This document shows positions 11,438-22,870 of a stretch of DNA of 64,000 bases, piece by piece. Each line of letters starts with the position of its first letter. The first letter of the stretch is position 1. Below the pieces are notes generated by a model. It had not been told where the DNA came from. It saw only the letters and a list, made by a program, of their open reading frames with translations, and did no database searches. Source of the DNA: Przewalskia tangutica (lineage: Eukaryota > Streptophyta > Magnoliopsida > Solanales > Solanaceae); NCBI GenBank assembly GCA_029844215.1, contig CM056740.1:25897873-25961872 (forward strand). The letters run 5' to 3'. The translations under genes and the position numbers were made by a program.

Positions 11438-12000
11438 GATTAAAGCGACGAAGGGAAAATGAAGCAGATGATACAGGTATATTCTTACCCCTCTAGAGAC
11501 TAGTATGTGTTGATGATATGATGAAGTGCTAAGTATTATGTTCAGATATCATTATGTTAAAATTGTGTTTAGAAAACATGGTTAGTTAGAAGGGTAAGTT
11601 TGGGGACAGGGAAATTGTGAGCCTTAGAATATTATACGTAGAGACCTTAGATGCGAGGCCATCTTGAGTAAAAGATTTATTTTCGTGTTGACCTTTATCG
11701 GAGTGCATAGTATACGGGGGATATATTTGTGTGATAAGTCCCTGAGTGGTATGAAATGAAAGAGGGTAGTTGAGCTAAGGAGACCACTAGGTTTTCGTGA
11801 CTTGATTAGTAAGATTGTTCCGGATCGGGGGAACGAGAATTTGGCGCGATGGCGGTCGGGTCGAGGCCGTCGCGGGTCAACCCGCGGCCTGTTATGAGGT
11901 GGGGTCAGTTCGAGGTGGTCCCGCCAGGTGGTAGGGTCACGAGGGCGCTAGGCCCAAGTTTAGATGACCGTCGTACGAGTTCGTGGATGCGTTCGACCAA
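11438..12000 (+). other. Non-coding spacer and module, A unit 1
   Basis: After gag comes an AT-rich spacer (to about 11840). The module follows: a GCGGGT-CA-ACCCGC inverted repeat near 11874, then GAGGTGGGGTCAGTTCGAGG, GGTAGGGTCACGAGGGCGCT and AGGCCCAAGTTTAGATG. This occupies the place where protease, RT and RNase H would be. The spacer is almost identical in all four A units, in contrast to the error-riddled GC-rich gag. Confidence 0.75.
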
Positions 12001-12540
12001 TAGCCGGGCCGCTGAGATCAGCCTATCTTGTCTTTCGATCATGATCACATTTACTGTAGTGGTTATGCGAGATGTTATATATCGTGAAGGTTGTAAGGCT
12101 GCACGGGTTCCTACTTTTTACCTTATGACGGCAATGAGCCCAGTTATGGCTATTTCTTTTTCTGGAGGTTTTACCAGGCGGGGTTAGGAACTCAGGTGAG
12201 TCTCAGTATTGCATTCACCCTCGGGCCTGTGTTTTTGATTTCAGGGGTAGCAGCGAGGATTATGTGCCTCTTGTTGAGTGAGTATCATTATAGCTACCAT
12301 TTCAGTATTCGGATGTCGCCTTATGAAGTCTTGTATGGGCGGAAGTGTAGGTTCTTGCGGCCGATTGGTTCGACGTTGGCAAGGTTCAGATAGTTGGTCC
12401 ATACTTGATCCAGCAGGATGTGGATAAGATGGAGCTTATCCAGGAGAGATTATTGGCAGCTCAGAGTCAACAGAAGTCGTGCGGATAGTCGGCGTCGACA
12501 CTTGGAGTTCAGGTTGACGGTGGGAGCTTTTGTGATGTTA
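12000..12540 (+). pseudogene. Integrase remnant, A unit 1
   Basis: Fragments in shifting frames match the second half of a gypsy integrase: a YAR..YI.E segment, HGVPT and GLGTQVSLS, then a short deletion, then MSPYEVLYGRKC, and the stretch reading LIQERLLAAQSQQKS in another copy, followed by the HLEFQV region. The zinc-binding HHCC domain and the first catalytic Asp are absent because the module joins directly to mid-integrase. The same junction occurs in all A units. Confidence 0.7.
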
Positions 12541-12660
12541 GAGGTGATTCCTCGTGGATTGGGATGTAAGTAGTTGCGCGTGTGTTATTCTGTGGCCATG
12601 TGTGGCATTTGCAAACTGGTTAAGCTATGAGGAACTTTATCGTTATCTGTCTTGAGAAGG

Positions 12661-12695
12661 AACATTCGGGACGAATGTTTCTAAGGAGGGGATAA
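12661..12695 (+). promoter_or_regulatory. Hairpin and polypurine tract, A unit 1
   Basis: AACATTCGGGACGAATGTT (arms of 8, loop GGA) is followed by CTAAGGAGGGGATAA, which touches the next LTR at 12696. The purine run is the expected plus-strand primer. Confidence 0.75.
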
Positions 12696-13219
12696 TGTTA
12701 TACCCCGTATTTCCAGAGTATGTATGTGAGGACGTACATACATTTGTACAAACCCTAATTATGTTAAGGATGAAATTGTGAACTTTCGACGGAAAAGATT
12801 CCGAACCTTGTGAAGGAAATTCTACGCTTTTAATATTTTAACCGATTACGGATTTTTCCGAGAGACGAAATATTTTGGACCAATAGGAGGGCGACATGTG
12901 TCACCCTTAGTTGGCATAGGTTTGGACGAAAATGTTGGCCAAGTGGACTAAGTCAAATGGTCAAGTCTCGGAAGATATTTCTTTAGGGTGAGTGGGAGTA
13001 GGTAGAGGCGTTTTTTGGGCAAGTGGGAGGCTTGACTTGGACGATTTTTGTGTGATAGTGGAAGGCCACATGGCTCTTAGTTGTGGGGGACATATGTCCC
13101 AATGTTGTGGTGGACATATGTCCCAAGGTTGTGGAGGACACTTGGTTGGAAGACCTCACTCTTCACATGGATCCAAATCTCCACCATCCACTTGGTTTGA
13201 TCTTGGCCATTGAAGGTTC

Positions 13220-13227
13220 TATAAATA
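13220..13227 (+). promoter_or_regulatory. TATA box, A LTR 1
   Basis: TATAAATA, 524 bp into the LTR, followed by a CTTCATCC region about 30 bp downstream that suits a transcription start. A CCAAT box (in GGACCAATAGGAGG) and a diverged G-box lie about 320 bp upstream. Confidence 0.65.
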
Positions 13228-14819
13228 CCCCTCAAGTGCAAGACTAAATCTTCATCCCTTAAACATTTTCCAAGTCTCAAAAACTCCTTCCCCCTCTAGA
13301 TAGCTTTCGTCCAAACACCTTCCCCCCCTTCCTTGTGTTCTCGCCGAGACACACCCCCCTCCCCCCCTTCCTAGTTGTTTCGTCCAAAAGCCCCCCCCCC
13401 CTTTGATAGAAAAATATTCTCCAAGTATAGTTACTATTCCAAAATACCTTGTAGTATTCTAAAGTTACCTCTATACTAAAAGCCCGGAAATACTACTTTA
13501 TATCCATTAGTCACAAAAAGAAACCCTGGGGAAATCTTCATAGTGGGTTGAAGTATTAAGTAGAAGTTGTTTGGAAAATTCTAAGGGTTTCTTGGAGCTA
13601 TCGGAGCGTGCAAATTAGGAGCTAAACGTTGCTCAGGATCGACATTAAATCTTGGATAATTTTGGGCTTATCGAGGTAATTAATCCTGTCCTTCTATTAT
13701 AATTGGAGATTACATACGGTAGTAGTATAGAAATGAGTATAAGTTATAGAAGGATGGTATAAGAGAAGAGAATTGAATTGTACTTACATAGAAATGTATT
13801 CTGATGAACTTGTGTAGTTTGACGGGTAGGGAAGTGCTGCCCAATTTTCCGTAGAATTAAGAAACTTCTGCTTAGAATATTCTACAGAGTAGTCTAGACG
13901 TTGATAGACATATATGGCCATTATAGGTTAAAGTTCTGCAAGTAGCGTGTTCTACTTGAAGGGCGGACAAGGCTAGCAGGGTTATAGTACGGAGGAGCGT
14001 TTTGCTATTTGTCGATAATCGTCGCGAGGTATGTGAACCTCTTCCTATCTTTTCTAGCATGACATGTTGTGAACTATGTAGTACGGTAGACGTACATGTG
14101 TTAAATGAATTTGGTTGATTTAAAACATAAAGTGTTATAACGGCTTTATGGGAAGTTGTTATAACAACTTTATGTGGGCAAAGAAATGGTTTGTGGTTTT
14201 TAATAGATAAAAGACTTGATGTGAAGTAATAAGAATCTTGAAGTATTTCGAAAGAATTATGAATCGTTTTTGAAAGAAGAGTAATACTTAGTTTTAAAAG
14301 CTTAAGAGTTATACTAGCTTTATGGGAAGTTAGGTATAACGACTTAAGAGAGATAAAAGGAACGGTTTACTTAATTGTTATGAAAGCCTTGTATTGATTT
14401 CGGAAATGAGAATAAGTATCGAACAAACCACTGCAGCGCTAATAAAGGAAAATGTATTGACTAATTAAGTATTATTAAAACCAGTAGAAACCTCCATCTC
14501 CATAGAAGCTAAGATAAGACAAAATTGTATTACATTTTCTAGATCATGGTTGCTTTAATAAGATTGTTATAAACAAGAATGAACTACTCACACATAAGAT
14601 ATATGTTACTCAATCTTGTTAAAAGAAGAAATTACGTTGTTAGGACTATGAACTATGAAATCTTTCGAAAATAAGAGACTTAAGTATTTAAAAATATGCA
14701 ACTTGAACTTTTGGAAAAGAATGTTGTTACTTGACTTTAAAACGGGAAAATGTGTTGGTTTAAAATGAAGGCATGGTATTGTCTTAATCTGTCTTAAAAG
14801 AGGGTTTAAATGTTATATT

Positions 14820-15249
14820 CGATTCTTTTCATCGAGTCCCATGAGATGGGCCGAGACATGTATTCCATACAATTCTTTTCATCGAGTCCCATGAGATGGG
14901 CCGAAACATGTATTCCATACGATTCTTTTCATCGAGTCCCATGAGATGGGCCGAGACATGTATTCCATACGATTCTTTTCATCGAGTCCCATGAGATGGC
15001 CGAGACATGTATTCCATACGATTCTTTTCATCGAGTCCCATGAGATGGGCGAGACATGTATTCCACACGATTCTTCATCGAGTCCCACGAGATGGGCGAG
15101 ACATGTATTCCACACGATTCTTCATCGAGTCCCACGAGATGGGCGAGACATGTATTCCATACGATTCTTTTCATCGAGTCCCACGAGATGGGCGAGACAT
15201 GTATTCCACACGATTCCACCTCGAGTCCCAGGATGGGCCGAGACATGTC
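14820..15249 (+). repeat. 50-bp tandem repeat, 9 units, A LTR 1
   Basis: The unit runs CGATTCTTTTCATCGAGTCC, then CATGAGATGGGCCGAGACAT, then GTATTCCATA. Nine units, several missing two bases (CTTCATCG) or one G, and a diverged terminal unit. Both strands happen to be open through the array, which produces false ORFs. Confidence 0.9.
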
Positions 15250-15876
15250 ATCGTATCATACGATTTATACCTAGATGCTAAGCGGTGAGGAAGGAGTTCC
15301 ACGGGCATGAGAGATGACTTTGAGGGAGTGAGTCCCTGCCTTGACATGACTATTTTTATGTTGTAAACTGTAGTTTGGTTATCATACATGTCTCCTATTT
15401 TATATAAACCGTATGATTTCATTCAGATATTTTCGATTTCACATACTTGGTACTGTTGTGCGGACTCTCCTTGAGGGCTGCGTTCATCTGCAGTAGAGGT
15501 ACATCGGTTGATCCTCACTCTTAGGATCACAGTTCAGCATATTGGGAAGCTCCGTTTTTTCCGGAGGCTTATCTTTTGGTATGTTTCCCCGAGTTTGTAA
15601 GTTCTTGTACATTCAGGGGTATGGCGGGGCCCTGTCCCGTCATAGTTGTGTAAAAATCTTAGAGGTCTGTAGTACTGTTGTGGGCAGGATTTGTAAAAGG
15701 GATGTAACTGTTCAAGTGTATATGTATATATGCCGTCAGGCAGCTTTTCTCAGATAAACTGTTTCTCACTTCATTTTGTTTCATGTCTTGTTTTATATTC
15801 CGCTGGTTACTCTGATGTATGTCTACTTGGGTGCCCGGGTTAGGCACGATCACGCCCGGATCGGTCGTGACAAAAG

Positions 15877-15888
15877 TGGTATCAGTGT
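15877..15888 (+). promoter_or_regulatory. Primer binding site, A unit 2
   Basis: TGGTATCAGTGT after CA-AAAG. The first nine bases match the plant initiator-Met PBS. Confidence 0.7.
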
Positions 15889-16070
15889 TAATCCTCGGAA
15901 AGTGTCTGCATCGTATCTAGTAAGTCTTGATTATCGGTGTGTTGTGCACCACACCAATAATCAGGAGGCTATAGGATATTTAGGATTGGTTTCCATTCTT
16001 CTCATTCTGAGATCGTGCCTTAGAGCTGTATTATAAGTTGGACCCCTCTGACGTATTTCGTTTTACGATT

Positions 16071-17155
16071 ATGCCTCGCGCAAGGCAATCGGGGCCCGAA
16101 GGGCAAAGCGTGAGAGGCTGCGAGTAGAGTAGCGGCGGTCTCTACTGAGACCACAGATGCGAGCCTCGATCCACGGCTGAAGCGAGAGGAGATGAGTTCT
16201 GAGAGATGGTCGATTATTGGCCGTGATAGTGGCAAGGCACGAGATAAAGCCGATCGCAGCAATTCGATGCAGTAGTACCGTAGTTCACGAGGCGGATAGT
16301 TTGAGGCTGCGGACTTTCCGAGTTGCGACGCCGATGTTTTATGGATCGAGGCACGAGGATGATCCGCAGGAGTTCATCCGAAGCGATTCTGACGATCATG
16401 AGGTGATCAAGGCTTCGAGACCGAGTCGGTGGTCTTAGGTTCGCATCGGCTGCGTGATACTACTGATCGGTAGTTTGATTCGCTGGGCTGTCGGGGAGCA
16501 TGCGCCTCCGGCCATTGGGGCGAGTTATCGGAGGCATTTCTCGGCCACTTCTTGCCTCGCGGATGAGGAGAACGCGGTAAGCAATTTACGATCTTTGAGA
16601 CGAGAGAGGCGTGCGGTTCAGAGTACAACGTGGAGTTCGACTCATTGGCTCGGTATGTCCCGCGTTAGTAGCGATATGGAGGGCCAGTACCGCCACGCCA
16701 CGGGCTCGATGACTACTTGGCGAGCTTGTTCGGTGTAGCCCTTCACCGTAGGGCATGGACATTGCCGCATGCGACTTATGCATTTGGATGTGAGGCGGAG
16801 GGTCGGCGGAATGGCGAGATCGCAGAAGAGGTCGAGCAGAGGCCCTTTGGTAACTTTCGAGGCGAACCGCCAAGAAGTTAGTTATGCACCTCGCCAAGAT
16901 GCAGTGGTCCTCCGCGATCTTGTGACGTTCGGTATTCGGGGCCGTGAGCTCGGGGCTTCGTTCCGGTATACATGGGTTCTAGACAGTCGGGTTCATGTTT
17001 TCCTCAGTGAGCACGATGAGGAAAACGTCATCACGGGGAGTGTCTTCTTCTTCGGTGCTTGTTTCACTGCGGCCGTCGAGCCATGTGACGGGGATCCTGA
17101 AGGAGGATCAGTAGAATGACGCACCCTACGGTCGATGGCGAGTTCATCGCTTTCA
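16071..17155 (+). pseudogene. gag: gag, A unit 2 (frameshifted)
   Basis: ATG at 16071 (MPRARQSGP-type start), with frame breaks from the first 100 bases onward. The knuckle region around 16990-17100 is homologous to unit 1, but both knuckles are damaged (cysteine codons lost, for example GTGCACGATGCGG to GAGCACGATGAGG). This is the least readable gag in the array even though its flanking spacer is nearly identical to the others. Confidence 0.7.
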
Positions 17156-17745
17156 TAGCTATGCGCCCGGCAGGGCAGGATTAGGATTAAAGCGACGAAG
17201 GGAAAATGAAGCAGATGATACAGGTATATTCTTACCCCTCTAGAGACTAGTATGTGTTGATGATATGATGAAGTGCTAAGTATTATGTTCAGATATCATT
17301 ATGTTAAAATTGTGTTTAGAAAACATGGTTAGTTAGAAGGATAAGTTTGGGGACAGGGAAATTGTGAGCCTTAGAATATTATACGTAGAGACCTTAGATG
17401 CGAGGCCATCTTGAGTAAAAGATTTATTTTCGTGTTGACCTTTATCGGAGTGCATAGTATACGGGGGATATATTTGTGTGATAAGTCCCTGAGTGGTATG
17501 AAATGAAAGAGGGTAGTTGAGCTAAGGAGACCACTAGGTTTTCGTGACTTGATTAGTAAGATTGTTCCGGATCGGGGGAACAAGAATTTGGCGCGATAGC
17601 GGGTCGGGTCGAGGACCGATCGCGGGTCAACCCGCGGCCTGTAATGAGGTGGGGTCAGTTCGGGGTGGTCCCGCCAGGTGGTAGGGTCACGAGGGTGCTA
17701 GACCCAAGTTTAGATGGCCAGTTATGCGAAGTTCGTGGATGCGTT
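17156..17745 (+). other. Non-coding spacer and module, A unit 2
   Basis: Near-copy of 11438-12000: the AT-rich spacer to about 17580, then the module (GGTGGGGTCAGTTCGGGGTG...). An ORF on the opposite strand (17371-17583) recurs in other units only because the DNA is duplicated. Confidence 0.75.
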
Positions 17746-18290
17746 CGACCAATAGTCGGGCGATGAGATCACCCATCTTGTCTTTCGATCGGGATTTACT
17801 CGCGGAGGTTATGCGAGATGTTATATATCGGGAAGGTTGTAAGGCTGCACGGTTCCTACTTTTACCTTATGACGGCGTGAGCCCGATTATGGCTATTTCT
17901 TTTTCTGGAGGTTTTACCAGGCGGGGTTAGGAACTCAGGTGAGTCTCAGTAGTGCATTCACCCTCGGGCCAGTGTTTTTTGATTTCAGGGGTAGCAGCAA
18001 GGATTATGTGCCTCTTGTTGAGTGAGTATCATTATAGCTACCATTTCAGTATTCGGATGTCGCTTTATGAAGCCTTGTATGGGCGGAAGTGTAGGTTCTT
18101 GCCGATTGGTTTGATGTTGGCAAGGTTGGATAGTTGGTCCATACTTGATCCAGCAGGATGTGGATAAGATGGAGCTTATCCAGGAGAGATTATTGGCAGC
18201 TCAGAGTCAACAGAAGTCGTGCGGATAGTCGACGTCGACACTTGGAGTTCAGGTTGACGGTGGGAGCTTTTGTGATGTTAGAGGTGATTC
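17745..18290 (+). pseudogene. Integrase remnant, A unit 2
   Basis: Same fused mid-integrase start as unit 1, with HGVP-, GLGTQ- and MS.YEALYGRKC-type fragments in different frames and the same internal deletion after FHPRA. No complete catalytic triad. Confidence 0.7.
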
Positions 18291-18400
18291 CTCGTGGATT
18301 GGGATGTAAGTAGTTGCGCGTGTGTTATTCTGTGGCCATGTGTGGCATTTGCAAACTGGTTAAGCTATGAGGAACTTTATCGTTATCTGTCTTGAGAAGG

Positions 18401-18435
18401 AACATTCGGGACGAATGTTTCTAAGGAGGGGATAA
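18401..18435 (+). promoter_or_regulatory. Hairpin and polypurine tract, A unit 2
   Basis: Identical in sequence to 12661-12695 and abuts the LTR at 18436. Confidence 0.75.
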
Positions 18436-18959
18436 TGTTATACCCCGTATTTCTAGAGTATGTATGTGAGGACGTACATATATTTGTACAAACCCTAATT
18501 AGGTTAAGGATGAAATTGTGAACTTTCGACGGAAAAGATTCCGAACCTTGTGAAGGAAATTCTACGCTTTTAATATTTTAACCGATTACGGATTTTTCCG
18601 AGAGACGAAATATTTTGGACCAATAGGAGGGCGACATGTGTCACCCTTAGTTGGCATGGGTTTGGACGAAAATGTTGGCCAAGTGGACTAAGTCAAATGG
18701 TCAAGTCTCGGAAGATATTTCTTTAGGGTGAGTGGGAGTAGGTAGAGGCGTTTTTTGGGCAAGTGGGAGGCTTGCCTTGGACGATTTTTGTGTGATAGTG
18801 GAAGGCCACATGGCTCTTAGTTGTGGGGGACATATGTCCCAATGTTGTGGTGGACATATGTCCCAAGGTTGTGGAGGACACTTGGTTGGAAGACCTCACT
18901 CTTCACATGGATCCAAATCTCCACCATCCTAGTGCTTTGATCTTGGCCATTGAAGGTTC

Positions 18960-18967
18960 TATAAATA
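18960..18967 (+). promoter_or_regulatory. TATA box, A LTR 2
   Basis: TATAAATA, 524 bp from the LTR start, exactly as in LTR 1. Confidence 0.65.
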
Positions 18968-20540
18968 CCCCTCAAGTGCAAGACTAAATCTTCATCCCTT
19001 AAACATTTTCCAAGTCTCAAAAACTCCTTCCCCCTCTAGATAGCTTTCGTCCAAACACCTTCCCCTTCCTTGTGTTCTCGTGAGACACACCCCTTCCTAG
19101 TTGTTTCGTCCAAAAGCCCCCCCCCTTTGATAGAAAAATATTCTCCAAGTATAGTTACTATTCCAAAATACCTTGTAGTATTCCAAAGTTACCTCTATAC
19201 TAAAAGCCCGGAAATACTACTTTATATCCATTAGTCACAAAAAGAAACCCTGGGGAAATCTTCATAGTGGGTTGAAGTATTAAGTAGAAGTTGTTTGGAA
19301 AATTCTAAGGGTTTCTTGGATCTATCGGAGCGTGAAAATTAGGAGCTAAACGTTGCTCAGGATCGACATTAAATCTTGGATAATTTTGGGCTTATCGAGG
19401 TAATTAATCCTGTCCTTCTATTGTAATTGGAGATTACATACGGTAGTAGTATAGAAATGAGTATAAGTTATAGAAGGATGGTATAAGAGAAGAGAATTGA
19501 ACTGTACTTACATAGGGCTGTATTTACAGTAGACTTGTGTAGTTTGTGGGTAGGAAGTCTTTGATTTTCCGTAGAATTAAGAACCTTCTGCTTAGAATAT
19601 TCTACAGAGTAGTCTAGACGTTGATAGACATATATGGCCATTATAGGTTAAAGTTCTGCAAGTAGCGTGTTCTACTTGAAGGGCGGACAAGGCTAGCAGG
19701 GTTATAGTACGGTGGAGCGTTTTGCTATTTGTCGATAATCGTCGCGAGGTATGTGAACCTCTTCCTATCTTTTCTAGCATGATATGTTGTGAACTATGTA
19801 GTACGGTAGACGTACATGTGTTAAATGAATTTGGTTGATTTAAAACATAAAGTGTTATAACGGCTTTATGGGAAGTTGTTATAACAACTTTATGTGGGCA
19901 AAGAAATGATTTGTGGTTTTTTAAAAGATAAAAGACTTGATGTGAAGTAATAAGAATATTGAAGTATTTCGAAAGAATTATGAATCGTTTTTTAAAGAAG
20001 AGTAATACTTAGTTTTAAAAGCTTAAGAGTTATACTAGCTTTATGGGAAGTTAGGTATAACAGCTTAAGAGAGATAAAAGGAACGGTTTACTTAATTGTT
20101 ATGAAAGCCTTGTAGTGATTTCGAAAATGAGAATAAGTATCGAACAAACCACTGCAGCGCTAATAAAGGAAAATGTATTGACTAATTAAGTATTATTAAA
20201 ACCAGTAGAAACCTCCATCTGCATAGAAGCTAAGATAAGACAAAATTGTATTACATTTTCTAGATTATGGCTGCTTTAATAAGATTGTTATAAACAAGAA
20301 TGAACTACTCACACATAAGATATATGTTACTCAATCTTGTTAAAAGAAGAAATTACGTTGTTAGGACTATGAACTATGAAATCTTTCGAAAATAAGAGAC
20401 TTAAGTATTTAAAAATATGCAACTTGAACTTTTGGAAAAGAATGTTGTTACTTGACTTTAAAACGGGAAAATGTGTTGGTTTAAAATGAAGGCATGGTAT
20501 TGTCTTAATCTTTCTTAAAAGAGGGTTTAAATGTTATATT

Positions 20541-20986
20541 CGATTCTTTTCATCGAGTCCCATGAGATGGGCCGAGACATGTATTCCATACAATTCTTTT
20601 CATCGAGTCCCATGAGATGGGCCGAAACATGTATTCCATACGATTCTTTTCATCGAGTCCCATGAGATGGGCCGAGACATGTATTCCATACGATTCTTTT
20701 CATCGAGTCCCATGAGATGGGCCGAGACATGTATTCCATACGATTCTTTTCATCGAGTCCCATGAGATGGGCCGAGACATGTATTCCACACGATTCTTCA
20801 TCGAGTCCCATGAGATGGGCCGAGACATGTATTCCACACGATTCTTCATCGAGTCCCATGAGATGGGCCGAGACATGTATTCCATACGATTCTTTTCATC
20901 GAGTCCCATGAGATGGGCCGAGACATGTATTCCACACGATTCCACCTCGAGTCCCATGGGATGGGCCGAGACATGTCATACGTATC
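20541..20986 (+). repeat. 50-bp tandem repeat, 9 units, A LTR 2
   Basis: Nine units at 20541, 20591, 20641 and so on. The second unit carries the same CAATTC and GCCGAAACATG variants as LTR 1, so LTRs 1 and 2 share a particularly recent ancestor. Confidence 0.9.
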
Positions 20987-21591
20987 ATACGATTTATACC
21001 TAGACTGCCGGCAGTGAGGAAGGAGTTCCACGGGCATGAGGGATGACTTTGAGGGAGTGAGTCCCTGCCTTGACATGACTATTTTTATGTTGTAAACTGT
21101 AGTTTGGTTATCATACATGTCTCATGTTTTATATAAAGCTATGATTTCATTTCTGATATTTTCGATTTCACATACTTGGTACTGTTATCGACCTCCTTGG
21201 GCTGCGTTCATGCGCAGTAGAGGTACATCGGTTGATCCTCACTCTTAGGATCACGATTCAAAGTATTAGGAAGCTCCGTTTTTCCGAGGCTTATCTTTTG
21301 GTATGTTTCCCGAGTTTGTAAGTTCTTGTACATTCGGGTATGGCGGGGCCCTGTCCGTCATAGTTGTGTAAAAATCTTAAGTGCAGTAGTCTTGTGTGGC
21401 GGGATTTGTAAAAGGGATGCTCGTTCAAGTGTATGTGTATATATGCGTCAGCAGCTTTTCTCGATAAACTGTTTCTCACTTCATTTTGTTTCATGTCTTG
21501 TTTTATATTCCGCTGGTTACTCTGATGTATGTCTACTTGGGTGCCCGGGTTAGGTACCAGTCACGGGCCCGGGATCGGATCGTGACAAAAG

Positions 21592-21603
21592 TGGTATGAG
21601 AGC
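21592..21603 (+). promoter_or_regulatory. Primer binding site, A unit 3
   Basis: TGGTATGAGAGC after CA-AAAG; 11 of 12 bases match TGGTATCAGAGC. This is the best PBS in the window. Confidence 0.75.
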
Positions 21604-21786
21604 AGTTAATCCTCGAAAAGTGTCTACAGACCGTATCTAGTAAGTCTTGATTATCGGTGTGTTGTGCCACACCAATAATCGTGAGGCTATAGGATATTTA
21701 GGATTGGTTTCCATTCTTCTCATTCGAGATCGTGCCTTAGAGCCGTATTATAAGTTGGACCCTCCGACGTATTTCGTTTTACGATT

Positions 21787-22870
21787 ATGCCTCGCAAGGC
21801 AATCGAGGCCTGAAGAGCAAAGCGTGAAGGAGACGCGAGTAGAATGGCGCGGTCTCTACGAGACCACGATGCAGAGCCTCGATCCGCGGCTGAAGCGAGG
21901 AGATGAGTTACAAGGAGATGGTCGATTATTGGCGTGATAGTGGCAAGGCACGAGGATAAAAGCCGGATCGCAGCAATTAATGCCGTAGTACCGTAGTTCA
22001 CGAGGCGGATAGTTTGAGACTGCGGGACTTTACGAGTTGCGGCCGCCGATGTTTTATGGATCGAGGCACGAGGATGATCCGCAGGAGTTCATCCGAAGCG
22101 ATTCTGACGGATCGTGAGGTGATCAAGGCTTGGAGACCGAGTCGGTGGTCTTAGGTTCGCATCCGCGTGATCTGCGATCGGGTTTGATTCGTGGCCGTCG
22201 GGGAGCATGCGCCTCCGGCCATTTGGGACGAGTTCTCGAGGCATTTCTCGCCCACTTCTTGCCTCCGCAGATGAGAGGCGCGGACCGACATATTTACGAT
22301 CTTTGAGACAGAGAGGCGTCGTTGGGAGTACAACGTGGAGTTCGACTCATTGGCTCGGTATGTCCCGCGTTAGTAGGCGATATGGAGGGCCAGTACACCG
22401 CTACGTCGCGGGCTCGATGACTACTTGACAGAGGCTTGTTCGTGTAGCCGCCGGGCATGGACATTGCCGCATGCGAGCTTATGCACTTGGATGTGAGGCG
22501 GAGGGTCGACGGAATGGCCAAGATCGGCGAAGAGGCGAGCAGCGGCGAGGCCGCTGGTAACTTTCGGCGAACCGCCGGCGAGTTAGTTATGCACCTCGCC
22601 CGATCTGAGTGGTCCTCGCGATCTTGGGGCGTTCGGGTATTCGGGGCCGGTCGAGCTCGTGGCTTCAGTTCCGCGGTATACATGGGTTCTAGCGATCGGG
22701 TTCATGTTTTCCTCGGTGTACGATGCGGCAAACGCCATCCGGGAGTGTCGTCTTCTTCAGTGCTTGTTTCACTGCGGCGTCGGGGCCATGTGACGAGGTA
22801 TCCTAGAAGGAGGATACAGTAGAATGACGCGACTCACGGGTCGATGCGAGTTCATCGCCTTATAGCTATG
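21787..22870 (+). pseudogene. gag: gag, A unit 3 (frameshifted)
   Basis: ATG at 21787, with frame broken within 50 codons. The central segment is recognisable (STHWLGMSRVS region, DDYL). The knuckle segment at about 22690-22810 has lost its second cysteine spacing. It is homologous throughout to unit 1. Confidence 0.7.

Larger units (their letters stand above)
12696..15872 (+). repeat. Array A LTR 1 (3177 bp)
   Basis: It starts TGTTATACCCCGTATTTCCA and ends CGGTCGTGACA. In order: CCAAT box and G-box-like site (12886-12906), TATA box (13220-13227), cytosine tracts (13260-13405), paired TTATAAC/CTTTATG motifs (14130-14175), a nine-unit 50-bp repeat (14820-15249) and a GC hairpin (15622-15642). 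There is no coding potential; ORFs in it are repeat artefacts. Confidence 0.9.
18436..21587 (+). repeat. Array A LTR 2 (3152 bp)
   Basis: TGTTATACCCCG...CGTGACA. Same layout as LTR 1, with a TATA box at 18960-18967, shorter cytosine tracts (19030-19130) and a nine-unit 50-bp repeat (20541-20986). Confidence 0.9.

Noticed and set aside
14879..15281. Overlapping ORFs on both strands of the 50-bp arrays (also 20650-21003, 26272-26676 and 61240-61495) that look like repeat proteins
   Set aside because: The unit is 50 bp, not a multiple of 3, and happens to lack stops in several frames. Repetitive peptides appear on both strands, as expected of tandem DNA. No start context or family.
17371..17583. 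Minus-strand ORF conserved at 17371 and 58129
   Set aside because: It lies antisense in the A spacer. Conservation is that of a recent DNA duplication, with no protein similarity recognised.
18732..18932. Cys/His-rich ORF (MSQCCGGHMSQGCGGH) recurring at 12992, 24442 and 59481
   Set aside because: It lies in the LTR upstream of and across the TATA region, and recurs only because the LTR is copied. The CGGH pattern comes from a short GTTGTGG(T/A)GGACA repeat, not a known finger.
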